Assembly (NCBI RefSeq): GCF_037991315.1
Contig: NZ_CP150300.1
Coordinates: forward strand, 2,666,001 to 2,730,000
Length of the DNA: 64,000 nucleotides
Source of the DNA: Paenibacillus sp. FSL H8-0079
GTDB taxonomy: Bacteria > Bacillota > Bacilli > Paenibacillales > Paenibacillaceae
Reading direction: 5' to 3'
Shown here: positions 24,576-32,967 of the stretch, in pieces
Numbering within the stretch: position 1 is the stretch's first letter
Layout: every line of letters starts with the position of its first letter
Made by a program: the position numbers and the translations under genes
The notes under the pieces: generated by a model
Databases searched by the model: none
The model's input: only the letters and a program-made list of their open reading frames with translations
Told to the model about the DNA's origin: nothing

Positions 24576-25482
24576 TCGGCAGCATCAACATGGATGCAGC
24601 GGTTGTCCACAGGATGCAACGGGATACAAATTGCGGAGAAGCATTGAACTGTTCAGCCAAAATAACGGCGTTCACTGCGGTCGGCATCGATGCGAGGATC
24701 AGCAGCACACTGAACAACGTACCCTCGACCTGAAGCGCGGTCAGAATCAGCCAGGATAGGATGGGTGCAGCTGCGAGACGGACCACAAGTCCGGTCCAGA
24801 AGGCTCGGCGTACATTGGGCAGCCAAGGCACCGTTGCACCTTTTGGTCTGAGCATCTGTGCTCCCAGAATGGCGAGAACGACAGGAGAGTAACCTGCGGC
24901 CAGCATGGAGATGCCTCCATCGAGTGCGTCAGGCAGGCTGAGATTGGACGCACGTAGCGTAATGGCGATGCCAGCAGCATAGATGGAGGGCATGCGGAAA
25001 ACGGACAGAATTGCATCTTTTACCGTGAATTGGGATCTTGCGGCAAAAAAGATACCTACTGTATTGACAATGATCATCTGTCCAATGACATAGACGGAAG
25101 CCTTGTCCAGTCCAAGTTGACCAAAGGCAAGCAGTACAAGCGGGAGCCCGTAATTCACGCAGTTCGTAAACGTGGACACGAGGGTGAGACCCGCTTTTTC
25201 GCTTGCACCCAGACGGAAAACCCGGCTTAACAGCTCGGCGAGTGCCCAGAGGGCAATCAGATTAATGATGGAGAACCAGAACGTGCTGGTGACGTCCGTC
25301 CAGGTAATCTCCGCATGCAGTAATGTATTGAAGATGAGCGCAGGGCTCAAAATATAAAGGGAAAAGGTCGAGAGTGACCGGGTATCCCAGTTCTTGAAGT
25401 GTTTTAACAGAATTCCTCCAATCACGGGAAGTGATATCGGCAGGAATACATGGTATAACGTAAGTAAAAATGAGTGAAGCAA
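24553..25482 (-). CDS. AEC (auxin efflux carrier) family transporter
   Basis: 309 residues with about ten membrane helices in the AEC fold: HVFLPISLPVIGGILLKH at the start, FTNCVNYGLPLVLLAFGQ in the first half, and MPTAVNAVILAEQFN near the end. Members carry organic acids such as malate or malonate. The substrate is not inferable. The start is TTG at 25480-25482 with GAAGGGA about 11 bases upstream; no ATG fits the conserved N-terminus. Its 3' end overlaps the convergent DUF2062 gene by 23 bases, so transcription of one may affect the other. Confidence 0.85.
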   Translation of the reverse strand: MLHSFLLTLYHVFLPISLPVIGGILLKHFKNWDTRSLSTFSLYILSPALIFNTLLHAEITWTDVTSTFWFSIINLIALWALAELLSRVFRLGASEKAGLTLVSTFTNCVNYGLPLVLLAFGQLGLDKASVYVIGQMIIVNTVGIFFAARSQFTVKDAILSVFRMPSIYAAGIAITLRASNLSLPDALDGGISMLAAGYSPVVLAILGAQMLRPKGATVPWLPNVRRAFWTGLVVRLAAAPILSWLILTALQVEGTLFSVLLILASMPTAVNAVILAEQFNASPQFVSRCILWTTAASMLMLPIMIVMAS

Positions 25483-25696
25483 TGCAATTCAGTCCCTTCT
25501 GGATGAAAAACCTATCTTATCATAGCAGAAGATGCACCTCATATGAATGGATTTCAGTATGATCGTGTGCATTCCACGCGTTGTTTAACCGATAATTTTA
25601 CGGTTGTACAGCGACAGCGGATTGCTATTTTGATATGGCAGATTTATTATAGAAGAGGTGCAACAAGATTACATACACATAGAGGAGGAAACTGTA

Positions 25697-26779
25697 ATGA
25701 GTGAATCAAAACGCTTGCTCGTACTTGCTGGCTCTTATGCCGAAACGGAAAATGAGGGCATTTATGCATATGAATTGAATGAGGATACAGGCAGCTTGTC
25801 CAAGCTTGACGGCATCGCTGGTGTGAAAAACCCAACGTTTGTCAACGTGGATGCTGAGGGTAATAAACTGTATGCGATTGGTGAAACAGCGTCAGCTGAA
25901 GGCAATAAAATGTCTGAAGCTGTAGCTCTGAGCATTGATCCTTCTACAGGAAAATTAACGTTGCTGAACCGGAATAACTCCATTTCAGCTCCACCATGTC
26001 ATATCCAGCGTGATCCTTCCGGAAAATACTTGATCCTTTCCAGCTACCACGGTGGTCTAGTAGGTCTGCAAGCCTTGACGGATAACGGTGAAGTTGGAGC
26101 GCTTCTGGACGAGAAGAAACATGAAGGACAAGGTGCGCATCCTGAACGTCAGGACAAGCCACATGTGCACTCCGCATTCTTCAGCCCGGATGGCAAATAC
26201 ATGATGGTACAGGATCTGGGTGCGGATAAAATCGCGATCTATTCCATTGATGCAGACAAGAATGAACTTGTACTGCACAGTGAAACCAAAACGCATGCGG
26301 GTGCAGGTCCACGTCACTTGGCGTTCCACCCGAATGGTCAATTCGCTTATGTCATCAACGAAGTGGATTCTTCGATTACTTCGTTCCAATATGATGCAGC
26401 AGCGGGTACACTGACTGAATTGTCTACCGTATCCACATTGCCTGATGGATATGATGGCAAAGAAAATACAACAGCGGAAATCACAGTTTCCAATGATGGA
26501 CGTTATGTATATGGTTCTAACCGGGGACATGACAGCATCGTTGTATTTGCAGTAGATGCAGACAAAGGTCACCTGACACTGGTTGAGCATGTATCTGCTG
26601 AAGGCGAGCACCCGCGTCACTTTGCGCTGACACCTAACGGCAAATTGTTGATCGCAGCTAACCGTGATACCAACAACCTCGTGACATTCACGGTGGATCA
26701 GGAGAGCGGACGTCTGAAATACACAGGTCACAGCACAGGTGTATCCAAGCCGGTATGCGTGAAACCTGTATATCTGTGA
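25697..26779 (+). CDS. lactonase family beta-propeller (6-phosphogluconolactonase-like)
   Basis: 360 residues, the size of the seven-bladed YbhE/YkgB lactonases that hydrolyse 6-phosphogluconolactone in the oxidative pentose phosphate route. Typical blocks: LAGSYAETENEGIYAYELN at the start, PCHIQRDPSGKYLILSSYHG, HVHSAFFSPDGKYMMVQDLG, GAGPRHLAFHPNGQFAYVIN and GEHPRHFALTPNGKLLIAAN. No signal peptide. ATG 25697 follows AGAGGAGG and is preferred over the in-frame 25658 start. It stands alone. Confidence 0.9.
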   Translation: MSESKRLLVLAGSYAETENEGIYAYELNEDTGSLSKLDGIAGVKNPTFVNVDAEGNKLYAIGETASAEGNKMSEAVALSIDPSTGKLTLLNRNNSISAPPCHIQRDPSGKYLILSSYHGGLVGLQALTDNGEVGALLDEKKHEGQGAHPERQDKPHVHSAFFSPDGKYMMVQDLGADKIAIYSIDADKNELVLHSETKTHAGAGPRHLAFHPNGQFAYVINEVDSSITSFQYDAAAGTLTELSTVSTLPDGYDGKENTTAEITVSNDGRYVYGSNRGHDSIVVFAVDADKGHLTLVEHVSAEGEHPRHFALTPNGKLLIAANRDTNNLVTFTVDQESGRLKYTGHSTGVSKPVCVKPVYL

Positions 26780-26930
26780 AAGGTTAAACCTGAATTTCGA
26801 AAGCAGACATTAACAAATCATCTATAGGAATCTGCACTACGGAGTTTTTTCAAAAAACAGCTTGCACAAAATGGATGAAAGAAAAGCGTCCTATCTGAAT
26901 TTGTTCAATTCACTTTCAAAATTCAGGATA

Positions 26931-26995
26931 AATCCTACTTAAAGAGGCTCAAACTTGCTATTGGTGGCTTAGCTTTGGCCTTTTCAAGTAGGATT
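26931..26995. repeat. long imperfect hairpin in the 26780-27224 gene-free stretch
   Basis: AATCCTACTT (26931-26940) and AAGTAGGATT (26986-26995) are exact inverted repeats. Pairing continues inward imperfectly (AAAGAGGC with GGCCTTTT, GCTA with TAGC). Such a 65-base hairpin could be a small RNA, a mobile miniature element or an mRNA end. The rest of the 445-base gap is A/T-rich and holds no gene I can support. Confidence 0.5.
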
Positions 26996-27224
26996 CCCAC
27001 TTACTAAACATCACAGCATAAGCTCGGTCGCACCAAAAGTTGAGTTGCTAAATTTATCCCATTCATGGACAGGAAGTAGTTACTGTGGAATAGGTTTGGT
27101 ACCCATAAAATATCTTGGAGCTTCGCATATTGATGTCACTGTCTGAAAACAAATCGACTGATACGTGATCTTCAAAATCTGCTAAAACACCAAATTTTTA
27201 AATGTTATAGTAGGGGGATACCTT

Positions 27225-29198
27225 GTGATAAGAAATCTTAAAAAAGTAACAGTAAGTTTTATGATGCTAGTTGTTTTGTGTTGTTCGTTAGCAGTAGCTA
27301 CTTCTGCTGAAAGCAAAACTGAACTACCACAATTAAGTAAGTTACCAATGGAGACGGGTGGCTGGTCGAAGTTTGCGGTAAGTCCTAATGGGAAATTGTT
27401 GTTTAGTGGAGGCGGAGAAAAGGCGTATCTTTGGTATCTGGATAGTGGTAGGAATAAAGAAATTACAGAAATAGGTGTATATTCCAATGGTAACGGATTT
27501 CTTATCATTGGGGATGCAGCGTTTAGTCCAGATGGAAAACTACTGGCGGTTTCTATTTCCAAGGATTCATCTGACTCAGATCAGTGGGTGGTGTTAATAG
27601 ATAGTGAATCCGGTAGTGTAGTGGATAAAATTAATATTTCGACTGGTTGGGCTGTCAATTCCATTCAGTTTTCTAATGATGGGAAGGTTCTCATATTCGG
27701 AGCGCTGTGGGATCGGATAGGTGTAATAAATGTAGCATCACATGAGGAACTGTACAGCATTCCGAAAGAAGAATACATAGATATCATACGAACAAATCCA
27801 AAACGAAACGAGTTTGCGGTAAACAGTGCGTATAAAAGTGATGATAGTGTGGGTGCTGTGCAAATCAGAAATACAAGTACAGGAGAAATTATTAAATCTT
27901 TGGGTGATTCACTTCCTCTTGATAAAAGTAGAGTTCTTGATATGAAGTACTCTCCGAATGGAAGGTACTTCCTTGTCTCATTAAAAGACAATCTTGGAAC
28001 TTACGTCTTTGATGCAGAACAATCATATAGACAAGTTGCTGTACTGAAACACTATGGGAGCATTTCCTTCAGCAAAGATAGTAATCTAGCTATCATTGGA
28101 AACTATGCTTATTTAGCTGCTGATAATTTTATAAATTTTTACAAATTGAAAGTGAAAGATTCTGATGAGAATCTCAATCCCGAATTAACATTTTTGACTG
28201 CTGATGGAAAGTACTTGATTAGTCAATTTGAGTCTTATAACCCTAGCGGTTTGGTTATTCTTGACGCTTCTAAGGTATCTATGCATCTGACGGGAATTCG
28301 AATTGAACCAGAATCAATAGCGGTTGGTGTCAACGATTCGCAAGATTTGAAAGTAAAAGGAATCTATTCGGATGGGACAGTTAAAAATCTTGATATCGAA
28401 GCGATTAAATGGACAGTGAAAGAGTTCTACAAGGCAGAGATTAGAGGAAGTATTTTGTATGGTTTGGGGAGTGGAGCTACGGAACTAACTGCAGAATACG
28501 GGGGATATAAAACTACAGTACCGGTAATTGTTGCCGAGTATCCGTCCCGGTTAAAGGCTACTGTAACTGGAGCACAAGTAAAAATGACGTGGGCCGGGAT
28601 TAGTAGTTCAGATAATTTTGTTGGTTATAACCTTTACAGACGTACGACGAATGGAACTTACGGAGATGTCCCATTAACTGATTTTCCATTGAAGACGACT
28701 AGCTATATTGATGCGAATATTGATAGCAGTCAACAATATTACTACGTTGTCAGGGCGGTTTATTCCGACAATATGGAATCTCGTGCATCTAATGAGGTTT
28801 CTTCAACGTTGGGACAAAAAAGAATAGTTTTGCAGGTGGGAAATCCGAAAATGAAAGTAAATGACGAAAGCAAGGAGATTGATCCAGGCAAAGGGGTAAC
28901 ACCTGTCATGTATAAAGGCAGATTAGTGTTGCCTGTACGATCACTCATAGAAGAATTAGGCGGAAAATTAGTACTTCAAAGCGACGACAAGAAAATAACT
29001 ATTGATCTGAATAGTAAGAAAATCGAATTGTGGATAGGTAAAAATGTAGCAGTCGTTAATGGTAGCGAGAAGACACTTGATGTTGCTCCAGTTGTAATTA
29101 ATGGACGTACAATGCTGCCGCTTCGATTTATAGGCGAGAACCTTGGAGTTCATATAACATGGGATGGAACTAATCAATCGGTTGAAGTAGTTATGTAA
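27225..29198 (+). CDS. secreted multidomain protein: beta-propeller, Ig-like, FnIII and copper-amine-oxidase-N domains
   Basis: 657 residues. The signal peptide (VSFMMLVVLCCSLAVATSAE) is followed by: residues ~35-360, WD40-like repeats (KFAVSPNGKLLFSGGGEKAY, FSPDGKLLAVSIS); ~365-440, a bacterial Ig-like domain (IRIEPESIAVGVND); ~445-530, a fibronectin III domain (GYNLYRRTTNGTYG); ~535-657, two copper-amine-oxidase N-terminal (stalk) repeats (YKGRLVLPVRSLIEELGG, INGRTMLPLRFIGENLG). The last type is common in Paenibacillus exoproteins and probably binds cell wall. No catalytic domain is visible. GTG 27225 follows TAGGGGGA. Codon use is visibly more A/T-rich than in flanking core genes. Confidence 0.85.
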   Translation: MIRNLKKVTVSFMMLVVLCCSLAVATSAESKTELPQLSKLPMETGGWSKFAVSPNGKLLFSGGGEKAYLWYLDSGRNKEITEIGVYSNGNGFLIIGDAAFSPDGKLLAVSISKDSSDSDQWVVLIDSESGSVVDKINISTGWAVNSIQFSNDGKVLIFGALWDRIGVINVASHEELYSIPKEEYIDIIRTNPKRNEFAVNSAYKSDDSVGAVQIRNTSTGEIIKSLGDSLPLDKSRVLDMKYSPNGRYFLVSLKDNLGTYVFDAEQSYRQVAVLKHYGSISFSKDSNLAIIGNYAYLAADNFINFYKLKVKDSDENLNPELTFLTADGKYLISQFESYNPSGLVILDASKVSMHLTGIRIEPESIAVGVNDSQDLKVKGIYSDGTVKNLDIEAIKWTVKEFYKAEIRGSILYGLGSGATELTAEYGGYKTTVPVIVAEYPSRLKATVTGAQVKMTWAGISSSDNFVGYNLYRRTTNGTYGDVPLTDFPLKTTSYIDANIDSSQQYYYVVRAVYSDNMESRASNEVSSTLGQKRIVLQVGNPKMKVNDESKEIDPGKGVTPVMYKGRLVLPVRSLIEELGGKLVLQSDDKKITIDLNSKKIELWIGKNVAVVNGSEKTLDVAPVVINGRTMLPLRFIGENLGVHITWDGTNQSVEVVM

Positions 29199-29222
29199 CG
29201 AAATCAAAATGGAGGTTTAAAA

Positions 29223-29279
29223 ATGAAAATCATCGGTATTTTGTTATTGGCTATAGGTAATCAGACTTCAGCCACTTAG
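29223..29279 (+). CDS. 18-residue hydrophobic ORF, likely the 5' remnant of a membrane protein gene
   Basis: ATG 29223 lies 7 bases after ATGGAGG, an excellent ribosome site. The product MKIIGILLLAIGNQTSAT looks like the first half of a membrane segment and then stops. It may be a true micropeptide, but a truncated gene is more likely because hydrophobicity breaks off abruptly at the stop. It lies between two accessory genes on the same strand. Confidence 0.4.
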   Translation: MKIIGILLLAIGNQTSAT

Positions 29280-29324
29280 TGTGGCGTGGAAGCAAAACAT
29301 TAACTTATAGTGTGAGGTGTTTGG

Positions 29325-30155
29325 ATGAGTATATTCTTTTTTCTAGTATCCTTTTTAATGTTTTTTTTCTTAGTTTTGGGATTGATTTGTCCTAAAGCTG
29401 CAATTTATTGGGGTGATAAATCTAAGCGATCAAGAAAAAAAGTTCTTCTGTATCATGGGACAGGTATGTTGTTGTCGTTTATTTTGTTTGTTCTATTTTT
29501 ACCTGAACTAACGCCAGAAGAAAGAGAAGCTCTAGCTCAGGAGCAAATAATTAAAGCAGAACAAAAGGCTGAGCAGGATAAATTAGATGAAGCTAAGAGA
29601 ATAGAGGAAGTGCAACTAGCAGAGGCAGAAAAGGCTGAGAACGAGCGTATTAAAGAGGCAGAAAAGTCAGAACAAAAACGATTGGCAGCACAAGAGAAGC
29701 TTGAGAAGGAAAAGAAAGCGGCTAAAGAAGCTCGGTTAAAGGAAGAAGCAGAGCAGCAAAAACTAGAAGAAGCGGATCTATTAGAAGAAAAAAGTCGTCA
29801 AATTATTAAGGAACAAGCCCGAGGTGTTGAGTATGAATCGCTAGCTCGAAATCCAGATACACATGTGGGGAAAATTGTAGTTTTTCAAGGTCAAGTTGTA
29901 CAGGTTGTGGAGGATGGAAATGATGTTTTATTTCTAGTAGATACTTATTTTGACCAAAATTTTGGCTACGATGGAGATACTGTTTATTTGACTTATGAAA
30001 GAGAGGATGGGGAAATGCGAATTTTAGAAGGAGATCTTATCAATTTATATGGTGAATATCAAGGTCTCGTTTCTTATGAAACTATTTGGGGGCAGCAGGT
30101 TACAATTCCACAAATTCAGGCAAGTTTTATTGAAATGACGGAGTGGGTATATTGA
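29325..30155 (+). CDS. membrane protein with long coiled coil and C-terminal OB-fold-like domain
   Basis: 276 residues. Two N-terminal membrane helices (FFFLVSFLMFFFLVLGLICP and LLSFILFVLFLPEL) lead to a ~90-residue Glu/Lys/Ala-rich coiled coil (residues ~65-160). A ~100-residue beta domain begins at YESLARNPDTHVGKIVVFQG. That domain matches in pattern the OB-like modules of Gram-positive lipoproteins and phage proteins (GKxVxFxGxVxQVxEDGND). The coiled coil and OB domain should lie outside the cell. The function is not known. GAGGTG precedes ATG 29325. A/T-rich like its neighbour. Confidence 0.72.
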   Translation: MSIFFFLVSFLMFFFLVLGLICPKAAIYWGDKSKRSRKKVLLYHGTGMLLSFILFVLFLPELTPEEREALAQEQIIKAEQKAEQDKLDEAKRIEEVQLAEAEKAENERIKEAEKSEQKRLAAQEKLEKEKKAAKEARLKEEAEQQKLEEADLLEEKSRQIIKEQARGVEYESLARNPDTHVGKIVVFQGQVVQVVEDGNDVLFLVDTYFDQNFGYDGDTVYLTYEREDGEMRILEGDLINLYGEYQGLVSYETIWGQQVTIPQIQASFIEMTEWVY

Positions 30156-30202
30156 GGATTACTTTCATTAAGAAGACATTGAGACAATGTTGTATTTAAC
30201 AG

Positions 30203-30240
30203 ACGCTATTTTCAAGCTCACCTTCCTTGAAAATAGGCGT
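30203..30240. repeat. inverted repeat in the 30156-30642 gene-free stretch
   Basis: ACGC-TATTTTCAAG and CTTGAAAATA-GGCGT form a 10-base perfect stem extended by four more pairs after a bulge. It sits 48 bases after the coiled-coil gene and may end its transcript, though no T run follows. The remaining ~400 bases hold the hxlA control region and no gene I can support. Confidence 0.45.
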
Positions 30241-30467
30241 GGGATAAAACAATTCGTTCAGATACCTCGGTTTATGTGAGAAGAGCTGGGGTATATCTTT
30301 ATTTGTGGCAATAATGTATTTGTTTTGGTGCAAGCCTGAACGCATTCCATGTAGCGTTTTATGTAGAACTTTCAAAGAGATAATTATGCTGTAATTGGAG
30401 TGGAACAGAAATTCCATCCTAATATGTTAATTCGGATAACAACGATTGATTATCAATAGTATCGTGC

Positions 30468-30498
30468 AAGTAACTACCCCACTTCAAAGTGCGTACTT
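30468..30498. promoter_or_regulatory. candidate HxlR-type operator upstream of hxlA
   Basis: A nested palindrome: AAGTA...TACTT outside and CACTT-CA-AAGTG at the centre, containing AAGTGCGTACTT, a pattern I associate with HxlR-family targets. It lies 145 bases before hxlA. Binding by the HxlR protein at 32116 is inferred. Confidence 0.5.
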
Positions 30499-30642
30499 CC
30501 TGAATGGATAGTCAGGGTCTACAATGAGTGAGTAGCCAAAACAAACACTGCATGCATCTGAACAGACAAATTGGTGCAGGCTAAATATCTGATTATTATT
30601 TTTACAGGAACGACTCATACTTGAACAACAAAGGAGAAATAA

Positions 30643-31278
30643 ATGATGAAATTGCAATTGGCGCTCGACTTGGTAAATATCCCTGATGGTATCGCACTGG
30701 TTAAAGAGGTTGAACAATATATTGATATCGTTGAGATTGGTACACCAATCGTTATTAATGAAGGTTTGCACGCGGTAAAAGCGATGAAAGAAGCATTCCC
30801 TAATCTGCAAGTTCTTGCAGACCTTAAAATCATGGACGCTGGTGGTTATGAAATCATGAAAGCAGCTGAAGCTGGTGCGGATCTGATCACTGTGCTTGGG
30901 GCAACCAATGACAGTACGATCAAAGGTGCAGTAGCAGAAGCGAAGAAACAAAACAAACAAGTTCTTGTGGACATGATCAACGTGCCTAACCTTGAACAAC
31001 GTGCTCGTGAAATTGATGCGCTTGGCGTAGATTACATCTGTGTACACACAGGTTATGATCTGCAAGCTGAAGGACAAAGCCCGTTCGAAGATCTGCAAAC
31101 GATCAAAGCCGCTGTGAAAAACGCTAAAACGGCTGTTGCTGGTGGAATCAAGCTGGAAACATTGCCAGAAGTAATCAAAGCACAACCGGATCTGGTTATT
31201 GTAGGCGGCGGTATCACAGGACAAGCAGACAAAGCGGCAGTTGCAGCTGAAATGCAACGTCTCGTTAAACAAGGGTAA
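30643..31278 (+). CDS. hxlA: 3-hexulose-6-phosphate synthase
   Basis: 211 residues, the size of the orotidine-5'-phosphate decarboxylase-like HPS barrel. It condenses formaldehyde with ribulose 5-phosphate to give 3-hexulose 6-phosphate, the first step of the ribulose monophosphate pathway. The catalytic ADLKIMDAGG (D-x-K-x-x-D) is intact. LALDLVNIPDGI opens the barrel, and VAGGIKLETLPEV and VIVGGGIT bind phosphate. AAAGGAGA precedes ATG 30643; ATG 30646 is equally possible. It is followed directly by hxlB, whose start lies 5 bases after its stop codon. Confidence 0.94.
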   Translation: MMKLQLALDLVNIPDGIALVKEVEQYIDIVEIGTPIVINEGLHAVKAMKEAFPNLQVLADLKIMDAGGYEIMKAAEAGADLITVLGATNDSTIKGAVAEAKKQNKQVLVDMINVPNLEQRAREIDALGVDYICVHTGYDLQAEGQSPFEDLQTIKAAVKNAKTAVAGGIKLETLPEVIKAQPDLVIVGGGITGQADKAAVAAEMQRLVKQG

Positions 31279-31282
31279 GCAG

Positions 31283-31846
31283 ATGAGCAAAACACAGTAC
31301 GCAGCTGACATCTTGAAGGAGCTGGAACGTACGCTAAGCCAGATCGATGATGCAGAGATGCAAGCGATGGCTGAACATATTCTGGCTGCGGAACAGATTT
31401 TTGTGGCTGGAGCAGGTCGGTCAGGTCTTATGGGAAAGGCTTTTGCCATGAGATTGATGCAGATGGGGCTTCGTGTATATGTGGTGGGTGAGACCGTTAC
31501 ACCTGGGATCAGCTCGAAGGACTTTCTCTTGTTATGCTCAGGCTCAGGAGAAACAGGCAGTCTGGTAGCGATGGCTCAGAAAGCTAGTTCGGCAGGTGCA
31601 CCTGTCGGTCTGATTACGATCAAGCCAGAGTCTACGATTGGGCAATTGGCGACTACGGTTGTGCGTCTTCCGGCTTCAGCCAAAGAGGACACAGCAACTT
31701 CCGGAGCGAATGTAACCATTCAACCGATGGGCTCGTTGTTCGAACAAGGACTGTTGATTGGCATGGATGCTCTCATCCTTACGATGATGGAAATGAAGGG
31801 GATGACCGGAGCGGATATGTTTGGCCGCCACGCGAACCTGGAATAG
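31283..31846 (+). CDS. hxlB: 6-phospho-3-hexuloisomerase
   Basis: 187 residues, a SIS-domain isomerase that turns 3-hexulose 6-phosphate into fructose 6-phosphate and so feeds fixed formaldehyde into glycolysis. IFVAGAGRSGLMGKAFAMRL is the SIS phosphate-binding segment, and LLLCSGSGETGSLVAMAQKA the second. SANVTI-type and FEQGLLIGMDALILTMME complete the family pattern. ATG 31283 sits just after the hxlA stop, with AAGGG inside hxlA's last codons, so translation is coupled. A terminator follows. Confidence 0.94.
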   Translation: MSKTQYAADILKELERTLSQIDDAEMQAMAEHILAAEQIFVAGAGRSGLMGKAFAMRLMQMGLRVYVVGETVTPGISSKDFLLLCSGSGETGSLVAMAQKASSAGAPVGLITIKPESTIGQLATTVVRLPASAKEDTATSGANVTIQPMGSLFEQGLLIGMDALILTMMEMKGMTGADMFGRHANLE

Positions 31847-31857
31847 AGTGAATAAAT

Positions 31858-31902
31858 GAAAGACTGGAATCCTTTGATTGTGAAGGGTTCTGGTCTTTTT
31901 TG
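31858..31902 (+). terminator. terminator after hxlAB
   Basis: AAAGAC...GTCTTTTTT with an inner GAATCCTT/AAGGGTTC stem. Strong stem and a T run of six. Confidence 0.88.
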
Positions 31903-32065
31903 CGACACACAGTCATTCATGTCTATAGGTTTTATCCGTAATTTTCACTTAAACTTTGCATCCCGACCAGGCTGTAGTAGAATTAATAGAAAGCTGTATC
32001 GAATGAATGTACTTATTACATCATGCATGGAGCGGAAAGCATACTTTGTGTGAAGTGTCCCCGTG

Positions 32066-32087
32066 ATATGCGTAATATACGCGATAT
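32066..32087. promoter_or_regulatory. palindrome upstream of the HxlR-family gene
   Basis: GCGTA-ATA-TACGC is exact, flanked by GATAT on both sides. It lies 29 bases before the start codon and may be an autoregulatory site; inferred only. Confidence 0.35.
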
Positions 32088-32115
32088 AAGATTGAAGATG
32101 AGGGGGCTCGGAGCC

Positions 32116-32475
32116 ATGGCATCCGAAGTGAAGGAACGGATTAATCTGAAAGAAATCAACTGTGAGAAGGAATTGACCCTTGCGGTGATCGGTGGCAAAT
32201 GGAAACTGATTATTTTGTGGCATTTGGGTCTGGAAGGCACCAAACGTTTCAGTGAGCTGAAACGCCTAATCCCTCATATCACCCAGAAGATGCTGACCAA
32301 CCAGCTACGTGAGCTGGAGGAAGACAAGCTGATTGAGCGCAAGGTGTATGCAGAAGTCCCTCCTCGGGTGGAATATACGTTGACAGATCACGGTCAAAGC
32401 CTGATGCCCGTCCTGCACGCGATGTATAACTGGGGTAAAAACTATGGTGAAAATGTAATCTGGAAAGAAAGCTAA
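32116..32475 (+). CDS. HxlR family transcriptional regulator
   Basis: 119 residues, a winged-helix dimer of the HxlR family. [20 protein letters not shown] has the conserved Cys just before the first DNA-binding helix, which in relatives senses electrophiles, disulfide stress or formaldehyde. [20 protein letters not shown] is the recognition helix and [12 protein letters not shown] the wing. ATG 32116 follows GAGGGGG; upstream in-frame starts (32023, 32098) have weaker sites. It lies 270 bases after hxlB, behind a terminator, so it is a separate unit. It is the likely activator of hxlAB. Confidence 0.88.
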   Translation: MASEVKERINLKEINCEKELTLAVIGGKWKLIILWHLGLEGTKRFSELKRLIPHITQKMLTNQLRELEEDKLIERKVYAEVPPRVEYTLTDHGQSLMPVLHAMYNWGKNYGENVIWKES

Positions 32476-32493
32476 ATAAGTAAGATCTATAAT

Positions 32494-32538
32494 GAACCGC
32501 AGGGCAAATGGATTCTTCCATTACCCGGCGGTTTTTTA
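32494..32538 (+). terminator. terminator after the HxlR-family gene
   Basis: AACCGC-A-GGG and CCC-G-GCGGTT pair with an inner ATGGA/TCCAT helix; TTTTTTATTT follows. Confidence 0.85.
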
Positions 32539-32580
32539 TTTACTTTTAAATTTTGGTCAGATGAGCAAAAGTTTATACAA

Positions 32581-32648
32581 AACGTAGAGGACAGAAATAG
32601 CTTGAAGAAGCGAAGTTAAAAGCTTTCTGAAAGAAAGCTACATCGGAA
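32581..32648. repeat. structured intergenic repeat, copy A
   Basis: Begins AACGTAGAGGACAGAAA (32581-32597), continues with TTGAAGAAGCGAAG, then a hairpin AGCTTTC/GAAAGCT, and ends CGGAAG. Copy B at 32712-32820 has the same order with an identical 17-base start but a different hairpin. No coding potential seen. Confidence 0.6.
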
Positions 32649-32711
32649 GCATATACTGGCCTTTATTCTAGATACCCCTTTTCTATAGATGGAACTAAAC
32701 ATTCACACGAG

Positions 32712-32820
32712 AACGTAGAGGACAGAAAGAACCTGAAGAAGCGGAGCGTTCGCCTTTATCACCGGATTTTCACCTTTGAAAAAGGGAATCAAAAAATCCG
32801 GGGATAACAGCGATCGGAAG
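32712..32820. repeat. structured intergenic repeat, copy B
   Basis: Starts with the same 17 bases as copy A, then CTGAAGAAGCGGAGCGTTCG, a hairpin CCGGATTTT/AAAATCCGG (32762-32770 and 32793-32801) and the closing TCGGAAG. The two copies together occupy most of the 430-base gap between the HxlR gene and pepF. Confidence 0.6.
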
Positions 32821-32967
32821 GTTGTTCTGTCATCGGAGTGGTAAGTGTGAATAATCTTTAGTCCAATCTATACTCCCCTGAACCATTTTAGTAGATGTCA
32901 TGTATAGATGCGCGGAATATGATACGATGAGAGATATTGGAAAATGCAAGGAGGATGACAACTAAAG

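Noticed and set aside
27063..27197. 45-codon open stretch on the minus strand (contains VDLFSDSDINMRSSKIFYGY)
   Set aside because: It reads like protein and might be a gene remnant, but there is no start, no ribosome site and no family I recognise.
30196..30417. 73-codon minus-strand open frame in the gap before hxlA
   Set aside because: No ribosome site and no family pattern; overlaps a hairpin at 30203-30240.
30484..31449. 321-codon minus-strand open frame
   Set aside because: Antisense shadow of hxlA and hxlB; Cys/Phe-rich product with no family pattern.
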